The translations under genes were made by a program, and so were the position numbers. A stretch of DNA of 64,000 nucleotides from Pachyseris speciosa (lineage: Eukaryota; Cnidaria; Anthozoa; Scleractinia; Pachyseridae): contig JAEMWC010000383.1 in the NCBI GenBank assembly GCA_016490735.1, positions 344,501 to 408,500 of the forward strand, given 5' to 3'. Positions 43,427-55,231 of the stretch are shown in pieces (position 1 is the stretch's first letter; the number at the start of each line of letters is the position of its first letter). The notes below the pieces were generated by a model. That model saw only the letters and a list, made by a program, of their open reading frames with translations, was not told where the DNA came from and made no database searches.

Positions 43427-45398
43427 TCAACTTTGGTTAATTTCTGTTTGTTCTTTGACCATCCATTTCTTATCCATAAACTTTGTGATTTCGGCATTAA
43501 CTATTGGATGCTCCAGTCGGTCTTTCCACAGCCTATCAATCTGAAAACAAATTTAAAAGCACAAAAATTAATTTCAAAAACTGCAGTATTTGTTCTGTCA
43601 AGACCATATCAGACTCGGCTTTTTGTTCTTTGGGGCTACGGGAAAGGAGGGGGAATGTTGAAGAGAGATTTTGACTTGATCATTCTTTTCTAGCATGCAA
43701 AAACTTTCTTCACCTTAAGGGTCAAAGAACTATGGTGAGTGGAAAAAAATTCAAGATTACAAGATCCATCCAAATGAAAGAAATTGCAGTCAGCTCACCA
43801 GTGGCTCTGTGTTCCATCCTATTTCTTGGGCTGATGTTTGAGGAAATTGAAACTTCTTGACTGGTGTTTGACTTGATTTCTTGATAACTTCTAAGAAAGT
43901 GTCTACAAGACAGCAAAAGATAATACAAATTCATATTAACAGCATGATAGCAGGTTAGCGAAGGGCAATAGTAAAATCCTCCATGAATTACCAATCATCT
44001 CATAACTACAGGACCAATACTCTTTACCTCAACATCAAGCCAATTTTACTTTCATCTAAACTGGTCTGATGTGGACTATAATTTATATCATCTTGACCTA
44101 CAGCTGTAAGGCAGATTTAGTCATAACCAGTGTAAAAACTCATCAAGGTCTTCATCCCACTTGTTGGAAATGAGTTAAAAAGCCAATTTTAAGCTTAAGG
44201 GTGAAAAAACTCGAAGTGAAAACTTAGGGTACCATAATAATCCTTTCCAAAAACAAATTATTAACTACAATCTATGTTTACTCTGACCCCAAGCTGTCTC
44301 AAATGCACTTTGAACAGCTGAACATCAGTATTGATCATTATGTTGTACATACAGTTGTTAATAGATGCATAGAGCGGTTTTTTTTTTTTTTTTGAGTGTC
44401 AAAAGTAAATTGTATTTGCTTTGCTTTTGCATTGCTTCGCTTTGCGGTTGGACAGGAAAATTCGCACCACTTTCTCGACCAATGGGTAGCAAAACCAAAA
44501 CCAATCATGACTTGCACGCATGTATTTTCCTGCGCTTTGCGCCGGTTACATGCCATTGTTTTTAATTCTGATTGGCTCATTGCACTGTTTCAGTCAGTTG
44601 TGATTGGCTGGAGTAATTGCTTTGGTTTTGCTTTTACAACACTCTATTGAAAAGTGCTCTAAATATTTGACACAAGTAACATTGCAAGCTAGCAAGTGCC
44701 AGGGAATTCCACGTGCCTTTATTCTGGGAATGTGATTGCTCAAATATTTTGTTGATGCATTTTGAAGAAAAAAAAAAACAGGTTTTCTCAATGAGACCAT
44801 TAAAAACAAAATCCAAGGATTGCAGATGAAACATCCTATTCCCCAAGCCATCTTTAATAGTAAAGGGAAGGGAAGAGAGAGAATCATGAAAGAAAATAAA
44901 AAATCCTTTTACATTGCACATACAATAAGAGAGGGAATAATGAGAGGGAATTAAAGAAAGAAAATAGAAAGTCCTTTTACACCGCACGTACAACTTAATA
45001 TCACGGTTTGTGTCCCCCTTGGTCTGCCTGCATACACATTATGACACCAGAGTAGCTACAGTGTAGCACATGCACTTTAACTTACCGTCTTCTTCCCCAT
45101 CTGCAGAATCATGCAAGGAATTCGGTTTGCCGGTTAGAGTATACACTGTGAAAAGAGAGCATTGAAATAATTAATACTCCCATCGTAACTCTACGCTCAT
45201 TTTCAAGGTAATAAAATGACAGGTTTAGTTTCTAAAACTGAGCTTATAATCCTAAACTTGACACGGCTTACTTTTCTTGAATGGGTTTATGCTGTAATTT
45301 GTATACAACTTGTGATTTCGTTGCTCCTTCTTTATGGTTTCGCATAGAATAGCATTTTGATGGACATAGTTAACTTCAGCAGTTCCCTTCGATGCCAT
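43427..45398 (-). CDS. CFAP144: Cilia- and flagella-associated protein 144 (FAM183-like)
   Basis: Four exons on minus: 45398-45272, 45145-45086, 43902-43799 and 43540-43427. All introns have GT-AG sites and the phases match. The sum is 405 nt, giving 134 residues, the same length I recall for human FAM183A. The protein starts MASKGTAEVNYVHQNAIL, continues HKLYTNYSINPF, LTGKPNSLHD and QEIGWNTEPL, and ends KEQTEINQS. The VHQN-IL, KLYT-Y, GKP-S-HD and QEIGW-(S/T)EPL signatures place it in the CFAP144 family, small proteins located inside axonemal doublet microtubules. It lies head-to-tail upstream of ABCD3 with 1.5 kb between. I found no break in the frame. Confidence 0.93.
44395..44650. repeat. 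CCAAT-rich interspersed repeat, copy 4
   Basis: Same family as at 1196-1400, in CFAP144 intron 2: GACCAATGGGTAGCAAAACC, GCGCTTTGCGC and TTGTGATTGGCTGGAGTAAT, ending TCTATTGAAAAGTGCTCTAA. Confidence 0.65.
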
Positions 45399-45506
45399 TT
45401 TTCGCTTTATATCAACAAGAAGTCCTTGTAGTTTAACGAAATGAAGAGCAATCGAACCTCACCAAAAATCCAAAATGGCGTCTAAGCGTTTTGTTGGAGT
45501 GTAGTC

Positions 45507-45570
45507 ATGGCAACACAGGCTTGTTTTCAGTCTCTTCGGTCAAAGTGGGCCGCCAAGGAAACATTAATTA
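45507..45570 (+). other. Possible divergent first coding exon
   Basis: ATG at 45507 opens MATQACFQSLRSKWAAKETL and runs to a strong GTAAGT donor at 45571. It starts 108 bp from the CFAP144 start codon on the opposite strand, as in a shared bidirectional promoter. I could not find a convincing second exon, and the protein is not one I recognise. A non-coding divergent transcript is an alternative. Confidence 0.35.
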
Positions 45571-46148
45571 GTAAGTGCGAGGGGTTTACTTATACGCATG
45601 TACTGCATCGTTTTGTATGGTTTATAGACGAATTACCTTTTTTTAAAGACTCCCAGGTCAATAAACTAGGACTCTAACTAAGACGCCCTATCATGATGTT
45701 AAAAACAGCTGGAAAGATACCTGTCTACGTTTCCGCCACTTTCAATTCAAAGGTGACAGACCGCAAACAATTGTTGCTTCTAAAAATATCTGCGTGTAAT
45801 AACTGTTCATCAGTAGGATACCTAAAATGTGTGCAATTCCACAATTGGTTTCGGCTCCATCAAATCCTATACCAATTGCAGAACATTTTAGGAGGAGCCA
45901 CCCACACTGTGAGCACAGTTATTGACAACACGTATTAGCAAGGAAAACAACGTAATATAATAGGAGTACGTTAAATAACGAACTATGCACACGTAAACCA
46001 AACAACGAACTAAGCACACGTAAACTAAATAAGCAAGCGCGCGCACAACTTTAGGAAAATTGCGCGCGCACATTTGCATAAAAATGTAATGAATGGAAGC
46101 AACAAGGATCTCAAATTTGGGCGTCAGGATAATATAAAGGATATAATC

Positions 46149-47085
46149 TCATCTCTGGATTGCTAATCTCATCTCCTGTAGTGTAGCACCATACTTCTCA
46201 ACGATAGCACCGTGGCGTTTCAAGAATTTAGTTAACGATTTACGAAGCTGCGTAGATTTGAAGCCTTGGTGAAGGAGATGTGATGAAAGTCGGTGAAGTC
46301 TATCAATAAAATCCAGTTTCGATGTGCAAAGTCTAGCATATCTCACTAATTGAGATATGAAAACACCATAGGCCGGATTGGCGGGAATGTTGCTGTCCAT
46401 GTGAGGAAAATTGACAATCCGAAATGAGAAGTCATCCCTCTTATCGTAGACACTGAGATGAAAAGGAGTGTTGTTATCACCATTCCTAATTCTTGTGTCT
46501 AGATAACAAACTTCATTTGATGTCAAGGTAGTGTCCTTTAGTTCCAGTTCCGACGGGTAAATAGCGCTGATGAAATTTCCGAAATTCTCATTGTTGACGC
46601 TGAATAAATCATCAATGTATCGAAAGGTGTTGCTAAATTGGACGGCTATGGTTTTATCTCGTTTCAATGTTCTAAGCATGAAATCATACTCAAAGGTGTG
46701 AAGGAACAGATCAGCTAGCAAAGGTGCGCTGTTAGTGCCCATTGGTATTCCAATAACTTGTCGAAAAACTGAGTTTCCAAAGCGAACGTAGATGTTGTCG
46801 ATAAGAAAGTCGATAGCGAGGCACAGTTCCCTACATGAGAAGTAAGTGTATTTCGTAGACTTCCTATCATTAGCCCAGAAAGTGTGGAAATTATTGGAAT
46901 GCATTGCTGCTGCTTGAGAAGTGGGAAATTCATCACAAGCTTTAATTAGCATGCATGATAGTCTCTCAGGATCGAAACGAACAGGTCCATTTCTGAATTC
47001 ATAAATCATCGCAGCAAATTCATTATCATCCAATTGACTAAACGGTAAAGCATGGGAGGGACATATTATCGTTACTAAGTGGATA
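46149..47085 (-). mobile_element. Reverse transcriptase fragment with GIPMGT and YIDD motifs
   Basis: The open frame runs on minus to the stop at 46149 with RT motifs VIGIPMGTNSAPLLADLFL (primer-grip side) and FRYIDDLFSV (catalytic box), then a thumb-like C-terminal region ending MRLAIQR. This RT type ('GIPMGTN-APLLADLFL') is common in cnidarian and fish repeats and may be Penelope-like; I am not certain of the clade. The first 25 or so residues (PSHALPFSQLDDNEF, then PVRFDPERLS) look like the cysteine-domain linker of a different LINE, so the reading frame may be a chimera. There is no endonuclease domain. Confidence 0.7.
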
Positions 47086-47190
47086 ATAAAGGAGTAAGTA
47101 AATAGATAAAAGAACTTAGCTGGACTCTACTCTTCGTCTGTCCTTTATAACAAGTCTGTCCAACACAAAATATGCCATTTTCCCAGCTCT

Positions 47191-47616
47191 CTAGGCCTCC
47201 TTGAGTTTATCAAGCTGCGCTTTTCGCTTTTCCATAGTCTCGTTTGCGAGGTCTTCATTCACAAATATAGCAGGCGGTTTCATCCTTCGGGCGGCTCTAA
47301 GAATTTCATCTTTTTGCTTCCAATCACGTAAACGACACACTATGGCTCTTGGGCGTCTGTTGATACCATCAGCAGCACCTGGTCTTAATCTTGCTCCAGT
47401 GCGATGTGCTCGCTCAATCACCGGTTCAAAGCTCAAGTTTAGCTTTCCCTGAAGCACTTCCTTTGCCTTTGTTTCAGTATTCAGCCAGGTCTCGTTGTCT
47501 TCTTCGGGAATTCCATCTATACGGACATTATTTCTTCGGCTTTGGTTCTCGAGGTATTCCAATTTTTCTTCGTGTTTATGTAAGCCATGTTTGATGTCCT
47601 CAAGTTCTTCGTCCAT
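47191..47616 (-). mobile_element. L1-type ORF1p-like RNA-binding fragment
   Basis: 141 codons: a coiled-coil start (EELEDIKHGLHKHEEKLEYL), then ENQSRRNNVRIDGIPE, an ERAHRTG motif, RPRAIVCRL and AIFVNEDL. That order is the C-terminal half of the LINE ORF1 protein (Transposase_22-type RRM). It starts ATG and ends in TAG. It lies directly upstream, on the same strand, of the RT fragment, though the two may not belong to one element. Confidence 0.75.
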
Positions 47617-47694
47617 GTTGTAATTATTATATCAAGACTAGTTTATTCTAAGTTGAGGAGACCTGACTCATTATAAGCCTCGTGGTTTCTTTCA

Positions 47695-47885
47695 GGTCTC
47701 CTCGCCATTACTTTTTTCTTTAATCCTATATTATTTCCATTTTGTGTTGTAAAATGTTGTATATATGGCAAATAAAGAATAAATAAATGAATGAATGAAT
47801 GAATGAATGAATGAATGAATGAATGAATGAATGAATGAATGAATGAATGAATGAATGAATGAATGAATGAATGAATGAATGAAGG
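47695..47885 (+). mobile_element. Retroelement 3' tail with (GAAT)n microsatellite
   Basis: TGTATATATGGCAAATAAAG precedes about 24 copies of GAAT. This is the 3' end of a plus-strand LINE or SINE copy, cut off at its 5' side. Frames through the repeat (SFIH)n are artefacts. Confidence 0.75.
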
Positions 47886-48949
47886 AGGAAAATTGACCCC
47901 AATCTTTTGCGCACCCTTTTGGCTTTCCAGAAACGCACTGCTACCAGTCAACTGTGCGTAAAGACCCTCAACACTATAATCATAGGTTTATAACTTTTGA
48001 GCGAAAACAATACTAACGGATTGTCCGATACACTGTATGATGACTTACTTAGATAAATCGTCCTCCCCGAACTGAATATGATAAAAGATTATGGGGGTCT
48101 ATTTCTTTTATATATACTGTAATTAAGTGACACTAAATAAAGGTTTCGGCAGATCCGCCAAACAGCTTATTTATCTTTTGTGATTAAAAAGTGTTCGCTT
48201 GGATTAAGAGTTGAAGAATCAAGAAAATATTGCATAGGAGCTAACAAGCTTAACGTTGTAATTACGGGATCAATCAATTGTAAGACAAAAATGTCAGACC
48301 CAGAGAACCAAATGACAAAGGGAGGCGTACAACTTGTTCAGAAAAAATTTTCGTTTTCAAGAGTTTGTTGACATAGAGGGTTCTAGAATTGTAGTGTTCT
48401 TGATCTTCAGCTCATTTAAAACCATCTTATGGAAAAAAATTTCTCAATGGGGCCGTTTTCAATAGAAGAACGCCAAATTAAAATGACTGATGTATTGTAT
48501 TTATGTAATGACATTATACTTATTGAAATACTTGGTTTTAGGTGGGGGCCTTATCCCTAGAGGAAACGTCTTGTAATCAACTCCATTTTGCCTTACTGGC
48601 TTGTCATTAAAAAAGAGGCCCCATGAATAGCTCTTTGTGTGCTGTTTGGTCACGTACCCTTTTGTTTTAACGCAGCTTGTTTGAGAGTTATATATGACGC
48701 CATTGTTGTACTTTACCTTTTCAAAGAATAACTGATAAACAACCCCTTAGTTTCTTATCGCAACATCAAAGTTAAACTGCTTCACAAACTGGCTTGTTCA
48801 GTTTTATACTCAGGAGGAGAAAACAATATTACATATAAGTCTATTACGAACAGGTGAAGCGGAGAATCGAAACGAAAGACTACTGTATAATGAGTACAGT
48901 TATCGAATTCTAGAAGAACTAAGACGCTGTACAAGTCTAACTTATTAAA
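47886..48949. other. Upstream region of the 549-residue gene
   Basis: AT-rich, no recognised exon or repeat. An in-frame TAA 9 bases before the ATG at 48950 shows that the reading frame does not extend further upstream without splicing. Confidence 0.45.
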
Positions 48950-50599
48950 ATGCCCAGCGCCATCACAGAACCAAAATCGTCGCCGTGGAAAGTAGCAGAG
49001 CAGTTTGTAGAGGAAAAGATAAAGCTAAAACGGAGCAGGAACTCCCGGATAGCATTGGCGCTGAGAAATGCAAAAATTCATCGACCTTCGTTATATCTAT
49101 CCGCGAAAAAGTCCTTCAACAGGGCTTTAGAACAAACAACGATAAAAACAGTGGAGGGAAATTTAATCAATGCATTTACAACAAAGAAAGCGTCCAGCTC
49201 TTCGGGTTGCAAGCAAGACGGCCCTCGCTTGCGGCAAAGAGGTACGAATTTGTCGAAGACTGGATCACAAAACTCTGTGAGTGGATTGCCCGGTGAAGGT
49301 ATGCACTCAACTGAGGATTCTAACAAATTACCTTGCTCGTGTCAGATGGCCTTGGATGCTAAATCGGAAAATCCGTTGAGAATAAAAGCAAATAACACAA
49401 AGCCGAGTGTTGATAAATCAGAAAACACAGTGGCGCTGAAAACTGTGAATGTAAAACCGTGGGAAAACGATGTGGTAAAAAGTGCTTCGATAGGTGAGCA
49501 AGTTCACAGTCAAGATTCTGAGCGGGAAAAAAGGATTGATAGAAAAATTGGTCGTCTTATATCTTTGCTACAAGACTACAATGAACGAGAGCATGATTTC
49601 GAGACAAGCAGAATTCAAGCAAGCCAACACGATGAGGCACGGCATGAAGACCACAAATTGCTGAAACCAAGAGATATAGCATACTCTGATGACACCATGC
49701 GAAGAGTTGGCAATCTGGACAATGGTTGCCTTTCTGGAGTGTTGATGGTCAATTCCAAAATGCCTGGGCTAAATCCTAGGTATTTGCATCAACTCAGATC
49801 CCTCGACAATACCGTGCAACTTCATACGAAACGTCAGCATCCTACTTTGGAAAGCGACTTTGCTGGTTGCAGGTTGCCGGCGTTGAAAATGGACTGTAAC
49901 CTTTGTTCTAAATGCAAGTGTAAAATTGGCAAGGTACCAAGGAAACAAGACAGTGGAATGCCCAGTGATGTGGATTCAAAACAGCTCACAAGACTTAAAC
50001 ACAAGTTGAAATTAAGGGAACGCGCACTATTGGAAAAGGACCTAAGCGATGCTGTTAGTAGAGTCCCAGAGTTAAGGCCACAGCATGGCAATGCATCTTC
50101 AAGCGACTTAGATATACAGGACCTATCAACTGGTACACTTGTTGAAAGCTTCACTCTACCAAAGCTTTATCTGTCACACCATTCAACAGCTGTTGACGAT
50201 CACAAAAAGGAGAGAAAAACAAAGACAAATATCGTTGATCATCAAATAGCTCAAGAGATGCGTTCAAGTGCAAGGAGCAAGCCATGCCACAAGCTGACAA
50301 AAAAGGAACGCATCATTACAACAAACTCGTGCCGAGACAAAAGCAGTGCAAACAAAAAGTCGGCAAAACTGCCGAAATCAAAAGAACCAACTACGTCGGC
50401 AAAGAAGTGTGAACGCTTTCCGCCACATGATGATTATGGAAGAATTTCGTGCTTGTTGGCCCCGCTCCGAGGATTCACTCCCCAGTTGAATGAATATCCT
50501 GAGAGCCCCATGTTCTGGAGAGAGAACACTGACTTGCAAAACGTTAAGACATTAAAAGAGGACTTTAAAAACAGAGGAAAGAAACCTGGAATAAATTAG
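48950..50599 (+). CDS. Intronless unknown protein, 549 residues
   Basis: A single open frame from ATG (context AAAATGCCC) to TAG, with AATAAA overlapping its end (GGAATAAATTAG). The product is lysine- and serine-rich and mostly looks disordered: start MPSAITEPKSSPWKVAEQFV, a middle Cys cluster (CNLCSKCKCKIG, about residue 318), a short charged helix (LTRLKHKLKLRERALLEKDL), and a less biased C-terminal stretch (YGRISCLLAPLRGFTPQLNE, then PMFWRENTDLQNVK). No signal peptide or membrane segment. I recognise no family. A chance frame this long in 39% GC DNA is very unlikely. It may be a retrogene or a fast-evolving lineage-specific protein. The C-terminal segment is the best query for a search. 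Confidence 0.75.
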   Translation: MPSAITEPKSSPWKVAEQFVEEKIKLKRSRNSRIALALRNAKIHRPSLYLSAKKSFNRALEQTTIKTVEGNLINAFTTKKASSSSGCKQDGPRLRQRGTNLSKTGSQNSVSGLPGEGMHSTEDSNKLPCSCQMALDAKSENPLRIKANNTKPSVDKSENTVALKTVNVKPWENDVVKSASIGEQVHSQDSEREKRIDRKIGRLISLLQDYNEREHDFETSRIQASQHDEARHEDHKLLKPRDIAYSDDTMRRVGNLDNGCLSGVLMVNSKMPGLNPRYLHQLRSLDNTVQLHTKRQHPTLESDFAGCRLPALKMDCNLCSKCKCKIGKVPRKQDSGMPSDVDSKQLTRLKHKLKLRERALLEKDLSDAVSRVPELRPQHGNASSSDLDIQDLSTGTLVESFTLPKLYLSHHSTAVDDHKKERKTKTNIVDHQIAQEMRSSARSKPCHKLTKKERIITTNSCRDKSSANKKSAKLPKSKEPTTSAKKCERFPPHDDYGRISCLLAPLRGFTPQLNEYPESPMFWRENTDLQNVKTLKEDFKNRGKKPGIN

Positions 50600-51024
50600 A
50601 GACGTCTTTGACTTTGTATAGTTACAAAAGAGCCGTGATACAAGCGTGAATGAAGAGTTTACATGGTATAAACCATTCCATGTGTAATAACTAGGACGAT
50701 GCCAAGTAAAATTTTGGGCAAAACTAGCTTCAAAAGAATACATCAGCTACTGTAAGACTTGTTTGCACCAACAATTGCTGTTTCAGGAAGGAGTGAGAAG
50801 TCAAAGACAGGCGCACATCAAACGTAATAATTTTTTGTTTTCCATACTGAGCGCAAAATTTTCATATTGACTTCGACTTCCAATGCAACCACGTTCCCAA
50901 GTGAGAGAAAAGCCCTGGGAAAGAGGTTGCTTTAAACGATCTGCCAAGCTTCGTCTGATTTTGTACATTGATAGATCTGATGAGACTAGAATAAAGTCCT
51001 TCTGCTTGTTCAAGTCATTGAAGG

Positions 51025-51430
51025 GTCCCAATATTTGCCTCATTAACATGAACAATTCAGTTTCTAATGGAGCTACAAATAAATCAGCTCTGAATATTAA
51101 AAGGTCATAGTATGGATAACCCTGCCAATAAATATGAGCCTTGTGTATTGAATACTTTTCGTGCAACGCGGGTTTAAAAACTCTAAATTTTGCAAAGAAT
51201 GTGTGAGCTCATTAGTGCTTTTGCCACCCAGAAATTTTGCAGTTTTTGGAAGACAATATCTCCTTGAATACTAAACCTAAAGAGCTAAAAATTTCACAAA
51301 GTATTAAATTTCACTAGCTCTTTATCTGCCTGGAGTCAAATCACATCTAACATTTTTCCTTCTGTAGGCAAAGCCGTATGAAAATAAGCAAAAATGTAAA
51401 CAATGACGTAAGCATGAATCCCCCTGGTAC
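51025..51430. repeat. Dispersed repeat, inverted partner of 26131-26500
   Basis: The reverse complement of the 26.1 kb copy: GAATGTGTGAGCTCATTAGT, AAACTGCAAAATTTC in inverted sense, and CAATGACGTAAGCATGAATC at the right end. No coding capacity. Confidence 0.7.
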
Positions 51431-51869
51431 ACCACTAACCCCTCCCCACCTGGCCAACCCTGTGTCGGAAATCAGAGGGTGTCACCGTCTTTGAGGAACG
51501 GAAATAATAAGCTTCTATTGTGTTGAGTATCCCTTCACCACAACTTCCCAGGTTTTTGCAATTTGTCCAGGGCAACTAATCATTACTTCTCGAATCTTGC
51601 GGGGAACCAGTCATATTGGCTACCCGCGGGATTCGGGAAGGTCCGCCAGTCATATGCTAAATATGTAACTGTTTTGATGACTTAATTCTTAACTGTTGAG
51701 TTCAGAAGATGGCGTGAACCCAGCACAAAGGTGCTTTTCTACCAAAACGTCTTTATGAGAAAGGCGGCGTTGGGGGAAATTGTTGCACCAGAGAAAAGCC
51801 CGAACACATTGCCTTAAGATTATCTATCTAAGTTTAGCTAACTTTCAAAAGATTTAAAGACCCCTGTAT

Positions 51870-52250
51870 TTAAAGATAATACCAAAGGCCACCATTTTTG
51901 ATGTATTTCTCGTCTGGGTAGATAACGTTGTCGTTGCGGTCGGTGATTATGACATTCAGGGGGTGTGCGGTGTATTGTGGGTGATGATAGCAGCCCCAGC
52001 GACTATTGTATGCCGTGTTGGTCGTGCAGCGGACCTCGCCTTCACTATTGATCAGCTTCAGTGCAGCCACGAGTTTTCCAGTTTGGCCAAGATAATGGAA
52101 AACGCCTGGTCGTTTTCCATTTGCGTGAAAGCACACTAAAGCACACTTCACCGATGTTAATCTGCTGCCAAATGTGGCCTGGGATTTAAGAGAAAAAAGA
52201 GGCTGTGGTGAGTGCAGACCCAACGACTGAGCTTTGTTTAGGATTAGAAG
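51870..52250 (-). CDS. Putative terminal exon of an unknown small protein
   Basis: On minus, a polypyrimidine tract and CCCAG acceptor (about 52180) precede a frame that is open for about 100 codons: ATFGSRLTSVKCALVCFHAN, GVFHYLGQTGKLVAALKLIN, EVRCTTNTAY, RWGCYHHPQY and IYPDEKYIKNGGLWYYL then TAA. Balanced composition, four cysteines and aromatic residues argue for real coding. The family is not recognised. A signal-peptide-like first exon on the same strand at 55634-55703 could belong to it, but phase requires at least one more exon between. Extracellular location is inference. Confidence 0.45.
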   Translation of the reverse strand, partial: LLILNKAQSLGLHSPQPLFSLKSQATFGSRLTSVKCALVCFHANGKRPGVFHYLGQTGKLVAALKLINSEGEVRCTTNTAYNSRWGCYHHPQYTAHPLNVIITDRNDNVIYPDEKYIKNGGLWYYL

Positions 52251-52273
52251 CAACACACTCATGCAGTAAAACA

Positions 52274-52798
52274 GATACCGTAGAATCCCGGTTATAAGCC
52301 CTGGGCTTATACAATTTCGTAAGGGTTTTCGGGTGGGCCTATAATCGGGGGGCTTATAACCCGGGGGGCTTATAATAGGGAGGAAAAAAACGTCTAAAAT
52401 CCGTTCTATTAAAATGAAAATTTTAATCATGTCTACTTTCAATTGGAACAATAACGGATTGTCAATGTGTGATTGTCAATGTGCTACGGGGCGGAACAGA
52501 GATCAAGTTTAGTTGTGACTTTGATGGAATACGATTCATTGAAATCCTGTTAAAGAACCGTTGCTGTAATTGATTTATAATAATAAATATGTCGCTAATG
52601 TACCGCCTAATTATTGTTAACTGTATACGGTACCCGGTATAACAGGGGTATAACCGGAGGAAATTTCTATTAGCAGAGAGGTGGGCTTATAATCGGGTGG
52701 GCTTATAACCGGGAGGAAATTTCTATTAGCAGAGAGGTGGGCTTATAATCGGGGGGGCTTATAACCGGGGGGGCTTATAACCGGGATTCTACGGTATC
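52274..52798. mobile_element. 525-bp MITE with GATACCGTAG inverted ends
   Basis: The left end is GATACCGTAGAATCCCGGTT and the right end is AACCGGGATTCTACGGTATC, an exact inverted match, continuing as GGGCTTATAA repeats on both sides. A 62-bp internal block (GGAGGAAATTTCTATTAGCA) is tandemly duplicated near the right side. The ends suggest a TA-inserting family (Tc1/pogo type), not proven. Confidence 0.75.
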
Positions 52799-53362
52799 TA
52801 GAGAGACATGCACTGAAATAGATACACAATAACTGCATGCATTAAAGGGATGCACGATAGGTGCATGCAATAAAAGAGATATACCATAGATACATGCAAT
52901 AATGAAGATATACGATCGACAAGCATGCAAGAATCTTCGAGTCCCTAAAAGACATTTTCGAGAGTCCAAAAGAGGAGGAAAGCGATAAACCAACATAAAG
53001 AAGAGATGAAAAGCCATTCAGTGTAGATTTACAGTTGCTCAAGCAGCTTAAGAAATGAATGACGCGTTGAATTGATGTGAGAAAGAATCCTTGATAAAGA
53101 ACCAATAATTGTGTAATTTGCATTGCCGTAGCTAAGCATGCGCATCGGTTTGTTCTTGTTTAAACTTGTAAGTTGAAAATTGTTATAGCGATGATGCGTA
53201 CGGGCTGTCACATGAATCAAGGGACAGAAAACAGCACGCAGTAAAATTGCTCAACGCAATAATGTAGAGAGAACAACAACAACCGGTGCCGTAGCGGCTC
53301 TGTTGATATGCAAAGATACATCGCATGCAATCTACGATGAAGAATGCGGAAGCAATGAGCAG
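52799..53362. other. Stretch without a supported gene
   Basis: Several short minus frames overlap here, but none has a domain, a signal or splice context I can defend. A short tandem pattern of ATGCA(A/T)TAA near 52830-52930 is visible. Confidence 0.35.
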
Positions 53363-53625
53363 GGATGGCGTAGTGGTGAGAGCACCCGCCTTCCACCAAT
53401 GTGGCTCGGGCTCGACGTCATATCTGGGTTGAGTTTGTTGTTGGTTATCTTCTCTGCTCCGAGAGGTTTTTCTCCGGGTTCTCCGGTTTTCCCCTCTCCA
53501 CAAAAACCAACATTTCCAAATTCCAATTTCATCTGCTTGTAAAGCGCATTTGATCATATACACATGGAAAATGCGCTATATAAGTTCTAAATTATTATTA
53601 AATTATTATTATTATTATTATACAA
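53363..53625 (+). mobile_element. tRNA-derived SINE with (ATT)n tail
   Basis: The head GATGGCGTAGTGGTGAGAGC is a box A; the body holds GAGAGGTTTTTCTCCGGGTT and CCGGTTTTCCCCTCTCC, and the 3' end reads AAAATGCGCTATATAAGTTC then ATT repeats. I recognise this as a widespread anthozoan SINE type. Box B is degenerate, so this copy is probably silent. Confidence 0.75.
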
Positions 53626-53629
53626 CGAA

Positions 53630-55231
53630 ATGTCTTCGTCAACAGCCGGAAAGATGCGGAAAATGAAACTTGCTCGAAAGGAAGGCTTTTGGGACACGTG
53701 TTCCCAATAGTCAATTCACAAAAACAAGGCCAAAAAAATTCCTTGGTCTTTCAAATGGCACGAGGCGTAGATTTCCGTACTCCAGACTTTTCACTTCAGA
53801 ACCGAGCGCATTCATACAAGAGAAAAGCGCACAAAATCGAACTGTCTTTTCTTTCTCCTCATTCAGTATTTTCTTCAAGTCGGTTAATAGAGAAAATTAT
53901 ATGTAATATGGGAAAATTCTTTTTAACATTTCCTACATTTTGTAATAAAATACTTGACAGTTCATATTGACTTGAATATAAAAAAGCTAATCGAGGTTTG
54001 GGCACCTGGGTAAATCTGTTATGCCATAAAATCTAAAGTAACGATCTTAAGTAAAACATAAATGCCAACGCGCTGGACAAATGTAATACAGTGTACTCGC
54101 AGTACGATCCATTACTGTTAAAAAGCGGATGAAAGTTGTCAAACGTCCATTGGGCGAGGACTTTTGTTTGACAATCGAAAAACCAATAAACGCGCCACTT
54201 GAAGCCTTCAAAGTGCTTTCATTTCATTTAGCTGTATCTACAGTAAGTTAAATTTCTTTAATCTGTTCAAACAAAGACGCAACATTTCACCATGCTGGTA
54301 TATGTTAAGACGAGGCTTTATTTGGAAAGACCGCCCTTGAGCCTAAAAGTGTCTTTAAATTTCTTTTGCTAAATACCGACATTTTTGCTCTGGAAAGAGA
54401 ATCTTAAACGTAAATGAACCTCTTCTATATAGTTCATAAAGAAGACACACAATGAACTGCTACAAAGGGGACCGACCAACAAATATTATTAGTTGAGACA
54501 ACTATCCTAAATATTGATTCAAATGCAGTCGCCGAATGATTAATGCGAAAATTCCCAGAAACGTAGTGAAGCTGTTGATAACATTTCTTTTGTACTGCTT
54601 TGAGTAGTTAAGGCTCGCTAGCGGGATTTAAGCTTGAATAGACCATACAACTCTTTCCTTGAACTATAGATTTGCGGTTTCTATTTCAGTTGCTCGAATG
54701 CCTATCAAATCACATTATATCCAGCGGAGTGAACGGATAAGTACATTGAAGATTTGGCTAGAAGAAAAGCGAAAAGTTGTTACATAAACAATTAAGTGCT
54801 AAAACGTTTTCGTTCATTATGTTGTACTGTTCCACATAACAGCATCGGACAAAAGCTACACCCTAAAATGTTAAATTTACCTGAATTTATCCCTTGAAGA
54901 CTTTCTCTGCGAAAAGTTGACCACAATTACTTATATTTGAGACTGTTGTCAGGCGTTTTTCTCTAGTTTCTCTTTCCTTATAACTTCCTCTCGCCCGGTG
55001 TAATATTCATTTTCCTCCTCTTATCTTAGATCTCAACCGTTAAGAAATTAGTTTGTGCTGTGGAATACCTTCAAACAGCATTTGTAAAGGTGGTAGCTAT
55101 TAAAAATTTTCAATTAATTTTCACCTTTTATATCATACTTTCCTTCACCTCTTAGAGTTACATGATTAGGAAGACTTTCTCTGAGTCAAAGGTTTTACAT
55201 GGAAAACGAGCAAGGATGAGATCCGCCAGTA
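53630..55231. other. AT-rich intergenic or intronic DNA
   Basis: No exon, RNA gene or repeat structure was recognised over these 1.6 kb. Confidence 0.4.

Noticed and set aside
47643..47951. (SFIH)n frames
   Set aside because: They are GAAT microsatellite translations at a retroelement tail.
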